DNA of 64,000 nt from Streptomyces sp. NBC_01591 (GCF_035918155.1 NZ_CP109327.1:682001-746000); one strand, 5' to 3'; shown: positions 34,703-43,780, counted from the stretch's first letter. Numbers and translations: made by a program. The notes: generated by a model not told the origin, from the sequence alone.

Positions 34703-35817
34703 TCAGTCTGGCTCACGCTCCGAACACGGTGGGGTGCGGGCATCGAGAGCAACGATCGGTAGCAGTGTGGCGGTGGCGGCGCGCTGCGCCACGATCAGGG
34801 TCGGGTGGTGGGTGCCTCTCAGGGACAGTGCGATGAGCGGAAGCAGAGTGAGGGCGGCGGAGACCGTGCCAACCAAGGCGGGGCCGGTCAGGCCGAGGGA
34901 GGAGTCCAGGGCCCGCCCGGCGATGCCGGCGCCGTAGGCGGAGGTGGTCAGGGCCGAGGTGAGCGTCGGGGCGTCGCCGGCGAAGCGGACGGCAAGGGAG
35001 GTGACGACCGGGTTCACGGTGAATCCGGTCAGGGCCATGAGGAAGATCAGAGCCATGGCCGCCACCGGGCTGTCCGACAGTGGGATCAGCAGGAGCAGGG
35101 TCAGAGCGGTGGCTGCCGCGGCGGTGATGGTTGTGGCCATCGGACGGCGGTCCCCCAGGCGGCCGCCGATGGTGTTGCCGCCCAGAGCGCCGACGCCGAA
35201 GGCGATCAGGACCAGTGGGACGGCGCCTTCCGCGATGCCGGCGCGGCCGGTCAGGAGCGGGGTGCTGTAGGTGTACGTCGCCAGGACACCGCCCGTGATC
35301 AGCATCGCGGCGCCGAGTGCCAGCCACAGTCGGCCCTGCCGCAGGGCCCGGACTTCGGCCCGCACCGACACCTCTGCGCGCCGCTCGATGGTGGGGACGA
35401 AGCGGCCGACGAATGCGGCGGCGAGGCCGGAGAGGACGGCCAGGGCCCAGAAGGGGCCGCGCCAGCCGGTGGGCTGTCCGGCGAGGGAGCCGATCGGCAC
35501 GCCGACGACGTTGGCCAGGGTCAGGCCGCCCATCATGACGCCGACGGCCCGGGTGGAGTTGCCGGGGCCCGCTGCGGCGGTGGCGATGACGAATCCGACG
35601 GCCCAGAACGCCCCGGTGGCCAGGGCGGTGACGACACGGGCTACGAGGACGACCGTGAAGGAAGAGCTGAGGGCAGCGACGACGTGTCCGAGGGCGAAGA
35701 CGGCCAGGGCCAGGACCAAGGTCTGCCGCTGGGGCAGGCGCAGGGTGGCCAGGGCCATGGTCGGCCCACCGACGATCATGCCGATGGCGAAGGCGGTGAT
35801 CAGGAGGCCGGGTCGGG
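34703..35817 (-). pseudogene. MFS transporter, N-terminus lost
   Basis: The frame encodes about 370 residues of an AraJ/Cml-type MFS efflux protein: LLITAFAIGMIVGGPTMALA, VVLVARVVTALATGAFWAVG, GVMMGGLTLANVVGVPIGSL, and LGGNTIGGRLGDRRPMATTI. It has about 11 hydrophobic helices but lacks the first helix and start. At about 35815 it fuses into the 3'-truncated alcohol dehydrogenase remnant. Expression as an intact transporter is unlikely unless an internal start is used. Confidence 0.75.
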
Positions 35818-36162
35818 CAGGTAGCGGCGTACGGGGGCGGGGCCGCCGCGCAGGCCGACGTGGGTGAAGAACAGTTCCTGGCCGTCGATGGCCACCTCGT
35901 GGGGGACGCCGACGAAGCCGACGTTGCCGCCGGGCCGTGCCGAGTGCAGGGCCTGCTGCATGGCCTGGGCGGTGCCGACGCATTCCAGGACCGAGTCGGC
36001 GCCGATCCCGTCGGTGAGGTCCTTGACGCGGGCGACGCCTTCCTCGCCGCGCTCGACGATGATGTCGGTGGCGCCGAACTCCAGGGCGAGCTGCTGCCGG
36101 GGTTCGTGGCGGCTCATGGCGATGATCCGTTCCGCGCCCAGTTCCTTGGCGGCGATCACCCC
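35815..36162 (-). pseudogene. Zinc-dependent alcohol dehydrogenase fragment, both ends lost
   Basis: About 115 residues of the coenzyme domain of an MDR dehydrogenase: GVIAAKELGAERIIAMSRHE, LALEFGATDIIVERGEEGVA, GADSVLECVGTAQAMQQALH, GGNVGFVGVPHE and FFTHVGLRGGPAPVRRYLPD. The catalytic zinc domain and Rossmann glycine motif upstream, and the C-terminal helices, are missing. Its 5' side runs directly into a 5'-truncated MmyB regulator on the other strand. Confidence 0.8.
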
Positions 36163-37005
36163 GGAGCGGGCCGGGCTGCCCGCAGGGTCCCGGCGCCGTG
36201 TCCCGGGGCTGCGCAGGAGCGAGGTCGCGGCCCTGGCCGACGTCAGCGTCGAGTACTACGCCAAACTCGAACGCGGCAACCTCGCCGACGTCTCCCCGGC
36301 CGTCCTCGAGGCCGTCGGCCGCGCGCTGCAGCTCGACGACGCCGAGCGCGCCCATCTCCTGCACCTGGCCCGGGCCGCCGACGGCACCGATACCCTCACC
36401 CGCCCCCGGCGCCGGACCACCCGGCAGTGGAAGCCGCACCGCAGCCTGCAGTGGACCCTGGACGCGATCACCGCCGGGCCCGCGTTCGTCCGCAACGGCC
36501 GCATGGACCTGCTGGCCGCCAACCGGCTCACCCACGCCTTCTACAGCGACGTCTACACCAGCGGTCAGCCCTCCAACCTCGCCCGCTTCAACTTCCTCGA
36601 CCCCGCCTCCCGGCGCTTCTACCCCGACTGGGACCTCGCCGCCGACGTCGCCGTCGCCATCCTGCGCACCGAGGCCGGGCGCAACCCGCACGACAAGGAC
36701 CTGCACGACCTGGTCGGCGAACTGTCCACCCGCAGCGAGAAGTTCCGCACCCGCTGGGCACCCACAACGTCCGCCACCACGGCACCGGAGTGAAGCGGTT
36801 CCACCACCCGGCCGTCGGAGAGCTCACCCTCGCCTACGAGGGCCTGGACATGGCCGCCGAACCCGGTCTCACCCTCACCATCTACACTGCCGAACCCGGC
36901 TCGCCCTCGGAGGAGGGGCTGCGTCTGCTCGCCTCCTGGGCCGCCACCCAGGAAACCGAAACTGCTACAGAACCGTCCACGGCCCACTGGCCACGGCAGG
37001 GCTGA
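36155..37005 (+). pseudogene. MmyB-type XRE regulator, 5'-truncated and frameshifted
   Basis: The frame enters at ITPERAGLPAGSRRRVPGLR, then EVAALADVSVEYYAKLERGN (HTH) and AVLEAVGRALQLDDAERAHL. The ligand-binding domain continues to DLHDLVGELSTRSEKFRTRW; near 36760 a frameshift moves the rest (GVKRFHHPAVGELTLAYEGL, AEPGSPSEEGLRLLASWAAT) to another frame ending at 37005. The first 10-20 residues and the promoter are missing, jointly with the 5' end of the divergent dehydrogenase. Confidence 0.8.
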
Positions 37006-37191
37006 GCCCGAGGTGGGTCGCGAGAGCCTCTTCGATGCTCTCGTCGCACTCGACGCTCTCGTCGAGGAACTGCTCGACTTCACGCAGCAGCCGGCGCACA
37101 ACATGGAGCTGTCACACCCCGATGGCCCCACCGTCGTCTGCGACATGTCCGGATGGCCGTTCGCAGAGGCGGACATCCAATTGGCGAGGCA

Positions 37192-37959
37192 CTACTGCGC
37201 GTTGCGCCGACGCGCGAGGTGGACGGTGATGTCGGCGGCAATCTCAACCGTCTCAGGCAGAACCTGCATGATCTGGCCAAATACCTGCTCCCGCTCCGAG
37301 GTCGGCAATACGAGATAGGCCGAGATGGTCGAGAGTTGGCCGACGTATTCGGTTGCGCTGATCGTCAAGCGCCGTTCGACCACGTCCTGTTGAACACCGG
37401 TGAACCATTCAGACCGTTGGAGTTCCGTACCCGGCCACTGCATCTCATGCTCCGGAGGTGTCCCGTCCGGGGACGGAATCTCGTCGCTCTCCAGGAACGG
37501 TGCTCGTGCCGCGCGAACAGCTTCCTCCACAGCCGGGTCGGCCAGCTGGATCGGCCCGCCGAACGAGGCGAACACGCCACCCGGCTCCAGCAGCGCGGCC
37601 ATGCGTGACCACCGACCCTCCGGGTTAGTCCAATGCAGCGCTGCTGCCGCATAGACCAGCCCGTACCTCTCGCCCGGTTGCAAGTCCTCGAACGCGGCCT
37701 GCACTGTCCTGACGCTTGCCGGCACGTGCTTGCGCAACTCGGCGAGCATGGCCCTGTCAGGATCGGTCGCGGTGACCATGACCTGCCGTTGAGCGAACAG
37801 GCGGGTTGCTTTGCCTGTCCCGGCGCCAATCTCGAGGGCACGCCGAGCCGGCTGACCCGCGTACGCCATCACCATGTCGAAAAGCTCCACGGGATACCCC
37901 GGCCGGAACCGTTCGTATGCTTCTGCCATCATTCCGAAGCTCAGTGCACGACCAGACAT
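37192..37959 (-). CDS. Class I SAM-dependent methyltransferase
   Basis: A 255-residue methyltransferase of the UbiE/YcgJ kind: SFGMMAEAYERFRPGYPVEL, motif I ALEIGAGTGKATRLFA, VTATDPDRAMLAELRKHVP, and AAALHWTNPEGRWSRMAALL. The ATG at 37957 has AGGA eight bases upstream; another ATG lies nine bases earlier. The substrate is unknown. The upstream region carries a 13-bp x5 tandem repeat that may be regulatory. A similar protein is at 49632-50411. Confidence 0.88.
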   Translation of the reverse strand: MSGRALSFGMMAEAYERFRPGYPVELFDMVMAYAGQPARRALEIGAGTGKATRLFAQRQVMVTATDPDRAMLAELRKHVPASVRTVQAAFEDLQPGERYGLVYAAAALHWTNPEGRWSRMAALLEPGGVFASFGGPIQLADPAVEEAVRAARAPFLESDEIPSPDGTPPEHEMQWPGTELQRSEWFTGVQQDVVERRLTISATEYVGQLSTISAYLVLPTSEREQVFGQIMQVLPETVEIAADITVHLARRRNAQ

Positions 37960-37992
37960 GCCGAGCATCCTGACACGATCTGAGTCGTCAGT

Positions 37993-38056
37993 ACTTGGTC
38001 TTTTCACCTGGCCTTTTCGCTTGGCCCCCCACTTGGCGTTCTCACTTGGCGTTTTC
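37993..38056. repeat. 13-bp degenerate tandem repeat, five copies
   Basis: Units acttggtcttttc (37993), acctggccttttc (38006), gcttggcccccc (38019, one base short), acttggcgttctc (38031) and acttggcgttttc (38044). The array begins 34 bp upstream of the methyltransferase start on its promoter side. Near-constant helical spacing of 13 bp could position a regulator. Confidence 0.8.
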
Positions 38057-38239
38057 GCGCGACCCGGCCGTCCGATCACGGCGGCCAAAGCCTGAAGCAC
38101 CAACGTCGCTCCATCGGGTTTCTGGTCGCAGGTGCGGCCCCGGGCGCAGGCGGCGGCGATGGCGCCCAGGAGCTGGAAGAGCATCCGATGCCCTCGGGGC
38201 GACGCGGTGGCAGTCCCGACCGGAGTGGCTCGGGATGGG

Positions 38240-39496
38240 TCAGCCGGTGGCGGGACGTGGTACCAGTCGGGCGGCCCGGGTTTCCAGGTAGCGGCGCTCG
38301 GCCAGGCTGGTGGTGCCGTGGGCGGCGCGGTGGTAGTACTTCCGGGCCGCCGGGTGGTCGCCGGCCAGCTCCAGCAGGTGTGCGCGGACCGCGTGCAGCC
38401 GGTGGTGGTCGTTGATCCGGTCATCCGCGGCCAGCTCGTCCAGCAGGGCCAGGCCGGTCTGCGGTCCGTCGATCATGGCGACCGCCACCGCCCGGTTCAG
38501 GCTGGCCATCGGGTTCGGCGAGAGCCGCTCCAGGATCTTGTACAGCGTGTTGATCTGGCGCCAGTCGGTCTCGCCGGTGCTGGGCGCCTCGTCGTGCAGC
38601 GCGGCGATGGCGGCCTGCAACTGGTAGGGGCCGAGCGTCGATCGGGTCATCGCGTCGGTGACCAGCGCGACGCCCTCGGCGATGCGACCGCGGTCCCAGC
38701 GCGAGCGGTCCTGCTCGTCGAGCGGAATCAGCTCGCCGTGTGGGCCGGTGCGGGCGGCCCGGCGGGCGTCGGTGAGCAGCATCAGGGCCAGCAGGCCGGC
38801 CACCGCGCCGTCGTCCGGCAGCAGCCGGTGCAGCAAGCGGGTCAGCCGGATCGCCTCGGCAGCCAGGTCGTCGCGGCGCAGCCGGTCGCCGGAGCTGGCG
38901 GTGTAACCCTCGTTGAAGATCACGTACAGCACGTGCAGCACGACCCGCAGGCGTTCCGCCCGGTCCTGCCCGACCGGCATGGTGAACTCGCTGCCCGCGG
39001 CCTTGATCCGCTGCTTGGCCCGGCTGATCCGGGCCGCCATGGTCGGTTCCGGTACGAAGTAGGCGCGGGCGATCTCCACGGTGGTCAGGCCGCCGACCGC
39101 GCGCAACGTCAGCGCGACCTGCGAGGCCGGGCTCAGCGCCGGGTGGCAGCACAGGAACAGCAGGGTGAGCGTGTCGTCCCGGTCGGCCGGGGTGTCCTCG
39201 CCGGGGCCGGGCGACGTCGGATCCGGCTCCCGGGCGGCCACCGCGTCCTCGCGCCGGCGCCGGGCCTGCTCGCTGCGGATCTGGTCGACCAGGCGGCGGC
39301 CGGCGACCGTGGTCAGCCATCCGTGCGGGTTGTCCGGGACGCCCTCGGTCGGCCAGCGTGTCGCCGCGGCGAGCAGTGCCTCCTGCACGGCGTCCTCGCT
39401 CAGGTCGAACTGCCCGTACCGGCGCACCAGCGCGCCGAGGGCCTGCGGCGCGAGCGCGCGCAGCAGGCCCTCGACGGTGGCGCGGTCGGCGCTCAC
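38240..39496 (-). CDS. ECF42-type sigma factor (SigJ/DUF6596-like)
   Basis: A 418-residue sigma factor. Sigma regions 2 and 4 occupy the first half (FDLSEDAVQEALLAAATRWP, PHGWLTTVAGRRLVDQIRSE, LTLLFLCCHPALSPASQVAL, TVEIARAYFVPEPTMAARIS). The long helical C-terminal extension is typical of ECF42 (GYTASSGDRLRRDDLAAEAI, ALLDELAADDRINDHHRLHA). Start GTG/ATG at 39494-39496 overlaps the stop of the YCII/DGPF gene. ECF42 sigmas pair with DGPF proteins, and the partner is present here. Confidence 0.94.
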   Translation of the reverse strand: MSADRATVEGLLRALAPQALGALVRRYGQFDLSEDAVQEALLAAATRWPTEGVPDNPHGWLTTVAGRRLVDQIRSEQARRRREDAVAAREPDPTSPGPGEDTPADRDDTLTLLFLCCHPALSPASQVALTLRAVGGLTTVEIARAYFVPEPTMAARISRAKQRIKAAGSEFTMPVGQDRAERLRVVLHVLYVIFNEGYTASSGDRLRRDDLAAEAIRLTRLLHRLLPDDGAVAGLLALMLLTDARRAARTGPHGELIPLDEQDRSRWDRGRIAEGVALVTDAMTRSTLGPYQLQAAIAALHDEAPSTGETDWRQINTLYKILERLSPNPMASLNRAVAVAMIDGPQTGLALLDELAADDRINDHHRLHAVRAHLLELAGDHPAARKYYHRAAHGTTSLAERRYLETRAARLVPRPATG

Positions 39497-39861
39497 GCGG
39501 TCGGGCCGCCGGAGAAGATCACCTGGCGGACCTCGATGCCCAGGCCGTTGAACCGGGCGTCCGGGATCATCGCGGCCAGCTCCAGCGCGCGGTCCCTGTT
39601 CTCGACGTCGACCAGGTAGTAGCCGCCGAGGAACTCCTTGGCCTCCAGGTAGGGGCCGTCGGTGACGACCGGCACACCGTCGCGGACGCGGACCACCGAG
39701 CTCTGTGACGGGTCGGCCAGTGCCTCGGTGCCGATCATCTCGCCGGACTCGCGGATCGTCTTCATGAATGTGCCGTGGCCGTCCATGATCTCCTGGCGCT
39801 CGGCCTCCGTCAGTTCCTCCATGATGGCCGGGTTGATGTGCATGATCAGCAGGAACTTCAT
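39493..39861 (-). CDS. YCII/DGPF-domain protein
   Basis: A 122-residue YCII-related protein: MKFLLIMHINPAIMEELTEA, GEMIGTEALADPSQSSVVRV, VVTDGPYLEAKEFLGGYYLV (containing the DGP-F signature), and LGIEVRQVIFSGG. The ATG at 39859 has GAGGAG six bases upstream. It is the conserved partner of ECF42 sigma factors, believed to participate in a common signalling or target function. Its stop overlaps the sigma start by 4 bp. Confidence 0.93.
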   Translation of the reverse strand: MKFLLIMHINPAIMEELTEAERQEIMDGHGTFMKTIRESGEMIGTEALADPSQSSVVRVRDGVPVVTDGPYLEAKEFLGGYYLVDVENRDRALELAAMIPDARFNGLGIEVRQVIFSGGPTA

Positions 39862-40041
39862 GTCCAACTCCTCACCGTCGTGGCGCCCGGTCGGGCCCCG
39901 TCATCGGGTGGTCGTCGCGGACCGGCCGTCCTTGACATACCGGCGACGGGTTCAGCAGATCAGATGATTCCACCGGCCCGGGTCAAGATCCGTCGAGCGG
40001 CTCCGACCCTACCGTGACGATCCACCAGAGGTGGTTGCTCC

Positions 40042-40501
40042 ATGAGTACGACGACGACCGAGACGGCACCGGCCGTGGACCGCGCCGGGCGGCGGGCCTG
40101 GCTGGGCCTGGCCCTGCTGGCGCTACCCACCCTGCTGGTCGGCCAGCCCGACCGCGATCGCGGCGGCCGTCGGCCAGCAACTTCTTCGGCGCTTCGCTGG
40201 GCATGGCGCTGCTCGGCGCGGCAGGCGCCGCGGCCTCTACCACCAGCGGATGGCCGGCCCGGTGGCGGACGCAACGTCGGCCGGTCTGCCCGCGGGCGCG
40301 GCGCGCCCAGCCCGGGAGACGCTGGCCGGTGCGGTCGACGCGGTGCACCGGCTTCCCGACCGGGCCGCGGCCGACCTGCTGCGCGCTGCGCACGACGCGT
40401 TCACCAGCGGGCTGCACGTGGCCGGCGCCGCCGGCGCGGTCATCTTCGCGGGCGTTGCGGTGTGGTTCCTGCGGGTGCACCGCCGATCCCAGCGGGGCTG
40501 A
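40042..40501 (+). pseudogene. DHA2 MFS exporter collapsed by internal deletion
   Basis: The first 33 codons (RAGRRAWLGLALLALPTLLV) are the N-terminal helix of an EmrB/QacA-type exporter. After a frameshift the sequence jumps to the C-terminal helix region: ASNFFGASLGMALLGAAGAA, RMAGPVADATSAGLPAGAAR, then AFTSGLHVAGAAGAVIFAGV. About 350 residues in between are absent. Both ends are of one family, so a single internal deletion plus small indels explains it. Its position next to the ECF42/YCII pair is suggestive of a former target. Confidence 0.72.
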
Positions 40502-41083
40502 CCGGCGCCCGGCGCATCCGCACCGGCCGGATCGGGTCATCGCTGCGGCCGAGGAAGCGTTCCACCTGCGGTTCCTCGCCCAAAGGGCCGTGCCCGACGC
40601 CCAGATGGCAGCCGTCGGAGGTGTTGAAGGTGATCGTGGAACGTCATGGGCGGCCGGGTTCTGTCGGTCGTCTTGATCCCCCGAGGTGGCCCGGGTGGTC
40701 AAGATGCCGCCGGTGATGGCCGCTGCGACTGCCACGGCTGCGCAGGCCGCTATCAGTCCGACGTTCATGCGCCGACCATGCCAGTGCCGAGCCGAACGCA
40801 GCCACTCCCTCAACGCAGATCCCACCCAGAGACTGGACAACGCACCGGAATACCACAGCCCCCTTCCGGTGCGGATTGTCTGTGTGCGACTCCAACAGCT
40901 TCATGGTCGCGGTCTCGGCTCCGTTCACAATGCGGCATCCGTTGTGAGGGTGTGCTCCCGACCATACCGACTGCAATGATATTCAGACACACCGTGTTCA
41001 GACAGTGTCACTTCCGTGGTGCCCGGGCGAGTCGGGGCGGGCCCGACAGAGGGTGCATGTGGTATGGATCACACACCCTGACC
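40502..41083. other. No confident gene
   Basis: About 580 bp between the collapsed transporter and the AhpD-like gene. A minus-strand frame near 40770 begins MNVGLIAACAAVAVAAAITG, a plausible membrane segment, but the rest is not protein-like and I do not call it. Sequence is lower in GC toward 41000-41100, where the promoter of the AhpD-like gene should be. Confidence 0.4.
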
Positions 41084-41110
41084 TGTCACACAGTTAACCG
41101 GGACAGCCCG
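41084..41110 (+). promoter_or_regulatory. TGTCACA box, possible ECF41-type -35
   Basis: A perfect TGTCACA at 41084-41090 lies 62 bp upstream of the AhpD-like start. At the ECF41 spacing of 16 the -10 reads CCCG, a poor match; CGGTC lies 18 bases from the -35 instead. It is weaker evidence than the 23.7 kb pair. Confidence 0.3.
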
Positions 41111-41151
41111 GTCAATAGTGTGAATCGGCACTACGGCGAGGAGAGAACACC

Positions 41152-41625
41152 ATGGATGCGCGTCTCAACTACTTCGGTAATGCGCTCGGGGCCAAGGTTC
41201 TGAAGCACATCAATTCGGCCAACAAGGTGGTCTCGGACTCAACGCTGCCGCACACGACACAGGAGCTGGTGAAGATCCGCGCAAGCCAGATCAACGGCTG
41301 CGGCTTCTGCGCCGACATGCACACCAAGGACGCCACCCACGCGGGCGAGACCGCCCAGCGCCTCAATCTGGTGGCAGCCTGGCGGGAGGCCACGGTCTTC
41401 ACCGACGCCGAACGTGCCGCACTGGAGCTGGCGGAGCAGGGCAGCCGCATCGCCGACGCCGCCGGCGGGGTCACCGACGAAGCCTGGGCGAACGCCGCCA
41501 AGCACTTCGACGAGGACCAGCTGGCCGCGCTGCTCTCCCTCATCGCCGTCATCAACGCCTACAACCGCATCAACGTCATCAACCAGCAGCCCGCTGGGGG
41601 CTATCAGCCCGGCCAGTTCGGCTGA
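41152..41625 (+). CDS. Carboxymuconolactone-decarboxylase/AhpD-like protein (second copy)
   Basis: A 157-residue paralog of the protein at 23108-23593, with the same NGCGFCADMHTKDA CxxC-H active site, TTQELVKIRASQI and AAWREATVFTDAERAALELA. The ATG at 41152 has GGAGAG upstream. It probably acts as a peroxidase or decarboxylase-like antioxidant in the cytoplasm. It is not next to an intact sigma gene, but an ECF41-like remnant lies at 46.2 kb. Confidence 0.93.
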   Translation: MDARLNYFGNALGAKVLKHINSANKVVSDSTLPHTTQELVKIRASQINGCGFCADMHTKDATHAGETAQRLNLVAAWREATVFTDAERAALELAEQGSRIADAAGGVTDEAWANAAKHFDEDQLAALLSLIAVINAYNRINVINQQPAGGYQPGQFG

Positions 41626-41801
41626 GCCGCCGGGAACGTCGGTGGACGTGCTGTCCGTCTCCTCGTCGCTCCTCCCCCGACCTGCGGCAAAGAGGCGGGC
41701 TTCCGGCCCGGCCCGAGGGGTCCCTGGCGTCTGGTTCAGGGGCCTCTCGGGTATCGAGCCCGTCCGCTGCCGGGGCCGGCGGGCATCGAACAACAAACAC
41801 C

Positions 41802-42018
41802 ATGCCCAGCTCAGCACCGCTGCACTTCTCGGACCGCGTCGCCATCGTCACGGGCGCAGGATCGGGCATCGGCCGGGCCACAGCCATCGCCCTGGCGGCA
41901 TCGGGGGCGCACGTTCTCGGCGTGGGACGGCGGCAGGAGGCGCTGGAGGAAACCGCTCGCGCACACGCCAACATCGAAGTCCTGTCGACCGACGTGTGCG
42001 AGGAGGGCGCCGCCGACA
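41802..42018 (+). pseudogene. Short-chain dehydrogenase, 3'-truncated
   Basis: About 70 residues of an SDR: FSDRVAIVTGAGSGIGRATA (the TGxxxGIG cofactor motif) and GAHVLGVGRRQEALEETARA, then NIEVLSTDVCE. At about 42018 it joins inverted flavoprotein sequence. The catalytic YxxxK is absent. Confidence 0.8.
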
Positions 42019-42245
42019 GGACTTCCTCGTCGCGTACGACACCGGCGTACTCGGTCATCATGTTGCGGATGGCGCGCTGCAGCGCGCGTACGTTCTCCGG
42101 CCCGTCCGCGGCGAGCAGCTTGTCGCACCGCCCTTGGACGTTCCGCGGCCTTCCTTGATCTCCGTGTACGAGGCGAGGGCCACCCGGTCGCGGGTGGACA
42201 GCTCCATACGCTGCGCGTCGTAACGGTTCATGTACCGCTCGCCGA
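42019..42245 (-). pseudogene. Succinate dehydrogenase/fumarate reductase flavoprotein fragment (inverted piece)
   Basis: On the minus strand one frame reads GERYMNRYDAQRMELSTRDR and VALASYTEIKEGRG. After a gap and frame change it reads CDKLLAADGPENVRALQRAI and RNMMTEYAGVVRDEEVL. Both are blocks of the SdhA/FrdA flavoprotein. It is in the opposite orientation to the C-terminal piece of the same protein that follows at 42258. Confidence 0.68.
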
Positions 42246-42257
42246 GCGCGTTGTCTG

Positions 42258-42590
42258 CGGACCGGACTGACGGAGCTCGCGGAGATCGAGAAGCGGATGG
42301 AGAGCGTCGGGGTCCATCCCGACATCGCCGGCTACCAGGATCTCGCGCACGCCTTCGACCTCAAGGCGGCCGCCCTGGCAGCTCGCGCCACCCTGGAGGC
42401 GGCGCTCGAACGCCGCGGGACCCGCGGCTGTCACAACCGCAGCGACTATCCGGAACCCGACCCGGCGCTGCGGGTCAACCTCGTGTGGTCGCCCGGGGCG
42501 GGCATCACCCGCGAGCCCCTTTCTCCCGTCCCGGACGAGATCGCCTCCCTCATGGAAGACGTCTCCACCGACGGCAAGCTCGCCGAGTAG
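42258..42590 (+). pseudogene. Succinate dehydrogenase/fumarate reductase flavoprotein C-terminal piece
   Basis: About 110 residues read LTELAEIEKRMESVGVHPDI, AHAFDLKAAALAARATLEAA, RGTRGCHNRSDYPEPDPALR, and LVWSPGAGITREPLSPVPDE. This is the C-terminal helical domain of SdhA/FrdA, including the R-G-x-H-x-R-x-D-Y/F-P motif. The catalytic and FAD domains are absent; a middle piece lies inverted immediately to the left. Confidence 0.72.
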
Positions 42591-42755
42591 CTGCCCTCTC
42601 CCCCGCTTTCACCGACGGCACGGCGGACCAATTCTGCCCGAGTGGCCGCCGTATTCCCGCTCACCCGCATGGCGCTTACGCATGCGTGTGCGCTGAAGCC
42701 TGAGAGCCTGCCCGGCGAACAGAGAACAGAGAATTTCGAGATTCTTCCGGACAGC

Positions 42756-42782
42756 CGTCACAAACACAGGCACCATCCGGTC
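42756..42782 (+). promoter_or_regulatory. Putative ECF41-type promoter
   Basis: CGTCACA (42756-42762), 16 bases, GGTC (42779-42782), 100 bp upstream of the NAD(P)-binding protein start. One mismatch in each box from the recalled ECF41 consensus TGTCACA-N16-CGTC. Confidence 0.38.
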
Positions 42783-42881
42783 TTTACCTGATACAGACGG
42801 AAAGACGCCGATGCCGAAACGCGGCAGCAGCCATCAGGCCGCGCGGGCACATACAAACAATCTCCCGAGAGGATTCCCATC

Positions 42882-43628
42882 ATGAAGGTCGTAGTCATTG
42901 GCGGTACCGGACTCATCGGCTCGAAGCTGGTCGCCAAGCTCAGCGAGCACGGCCACCGGGCAGTGCCGGCCGCGCCCAACACCGGCGTCAACACGCTGAC
43001 CGGTGAGGGCCTCGCCGAAGTCCTCGAGGGCGCCCAGGTCGTGGTCGACGTGTCCAACTCCCCCTCGTTCGAGGACGACGCCGTCATGAAGTTCTTCCGT
43101 ACCTCGACCACCAACCTCCTCGAGGCCGAGGCCGAGGCCGGCGTGACCCACCACGTCGCCCTGTCGGTGGTCGGCACCGAGCGCCTTCAGGAGAGCGGGT
43201 ACTTCCGTGCGAAGCAGGCGCAGGAGGAGCTGATCAAGGCGTCCGGGATTCCGTTCTCCATCGTCCACGCCACGCAGTTCTTCGAGTTCATGAAGGGCAT
43301 CGCCGCCGAAGCGACCGACGGCGACACCGTACGTCTGGCCCCTGTCAAGATCCGGCCCATCTACTCCGACGACGTGGCCGCCGCCGTGGGGCGCACGGCT
43401 GTCGGCACGCCCGTCAACGGCGTGGTGGAGGCGGCTGGCCCTGACACGTTCCAGCTGGACGAGCTCATCCGCAAAGGCCTCGCCGCGAAGAACGACCCGC
43501 GCACCGTGGTGACCGATCCGCACGCCACATACTTCGGTGCCGAACTGCAGGAGGCCACGCTCCTGCCCGGTGACGACGCGCACATTGCCGGGACCCGCTT
43601 CAGCGACTGGCTCGCCCAGCAGGCGTGA
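42882..43628 (+). CDS. NAD(P)-binding NmrA/epimerase-like (COE-type) protein
   Basis: A 248-residue Rossmann protein: MKVVVIGGTGLIGSKLVAKL (GGxGxxG), VVVDVSNSPSFEDDAVMKFF, HHVALSVVGTERLQESGYFR with a Tyr/Lys-like pair FRAKQAQEEL, and FFEFMKGIAAEATDGDTVRL. Such SDR-like epimerase/oxidoreductases are among the standard ECF41 target genes. The ATG at 42882 has GAGAGG upstream. Small-molecule substrate unknown. Confidence 0.9.
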   Translation: MKVVVIGGTGLIGSKLVAKLSEHGHRAVPAAPNTGVNTLTGEGLAEVLEGAQVVVDVSNSPSFEDDAVMKFFRTSTTNLLEAEAEAGVTHHVALSVVGTERLQESGYFRAKQAQEELIKASGIPFSIVHATQFFEFMKGIAAEATDGDTVRLAPVKIRPIYSDDVAAAVGRTAVGTPVNGVVEAAGPDTFQLDELIRKGLAAKNDPRTVVTDPHATYFGAELQEATLLPGDDAHIAGTRFSDWLAQQA

Positions 43629-43780
43629 GCTCACCGGGGTGGCCCTGGCGGCAGGACCACCCCGGCTCCGGCCGCTCGTGCCCTTCGCGCCACGGAACAC
43701 ATCTCGGCAGAATCTTCCGGCCCGTCCGTACGGGATTCCGCCCCCATTCGACATTTATCGCACGAGGAAGGAGGCGCGCC

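Noticed and set aside
37993..38056. CRISPR-like array
   Set aside because: Units are 13 bp with no spacers and no cas genes; a plain tandem repeat.
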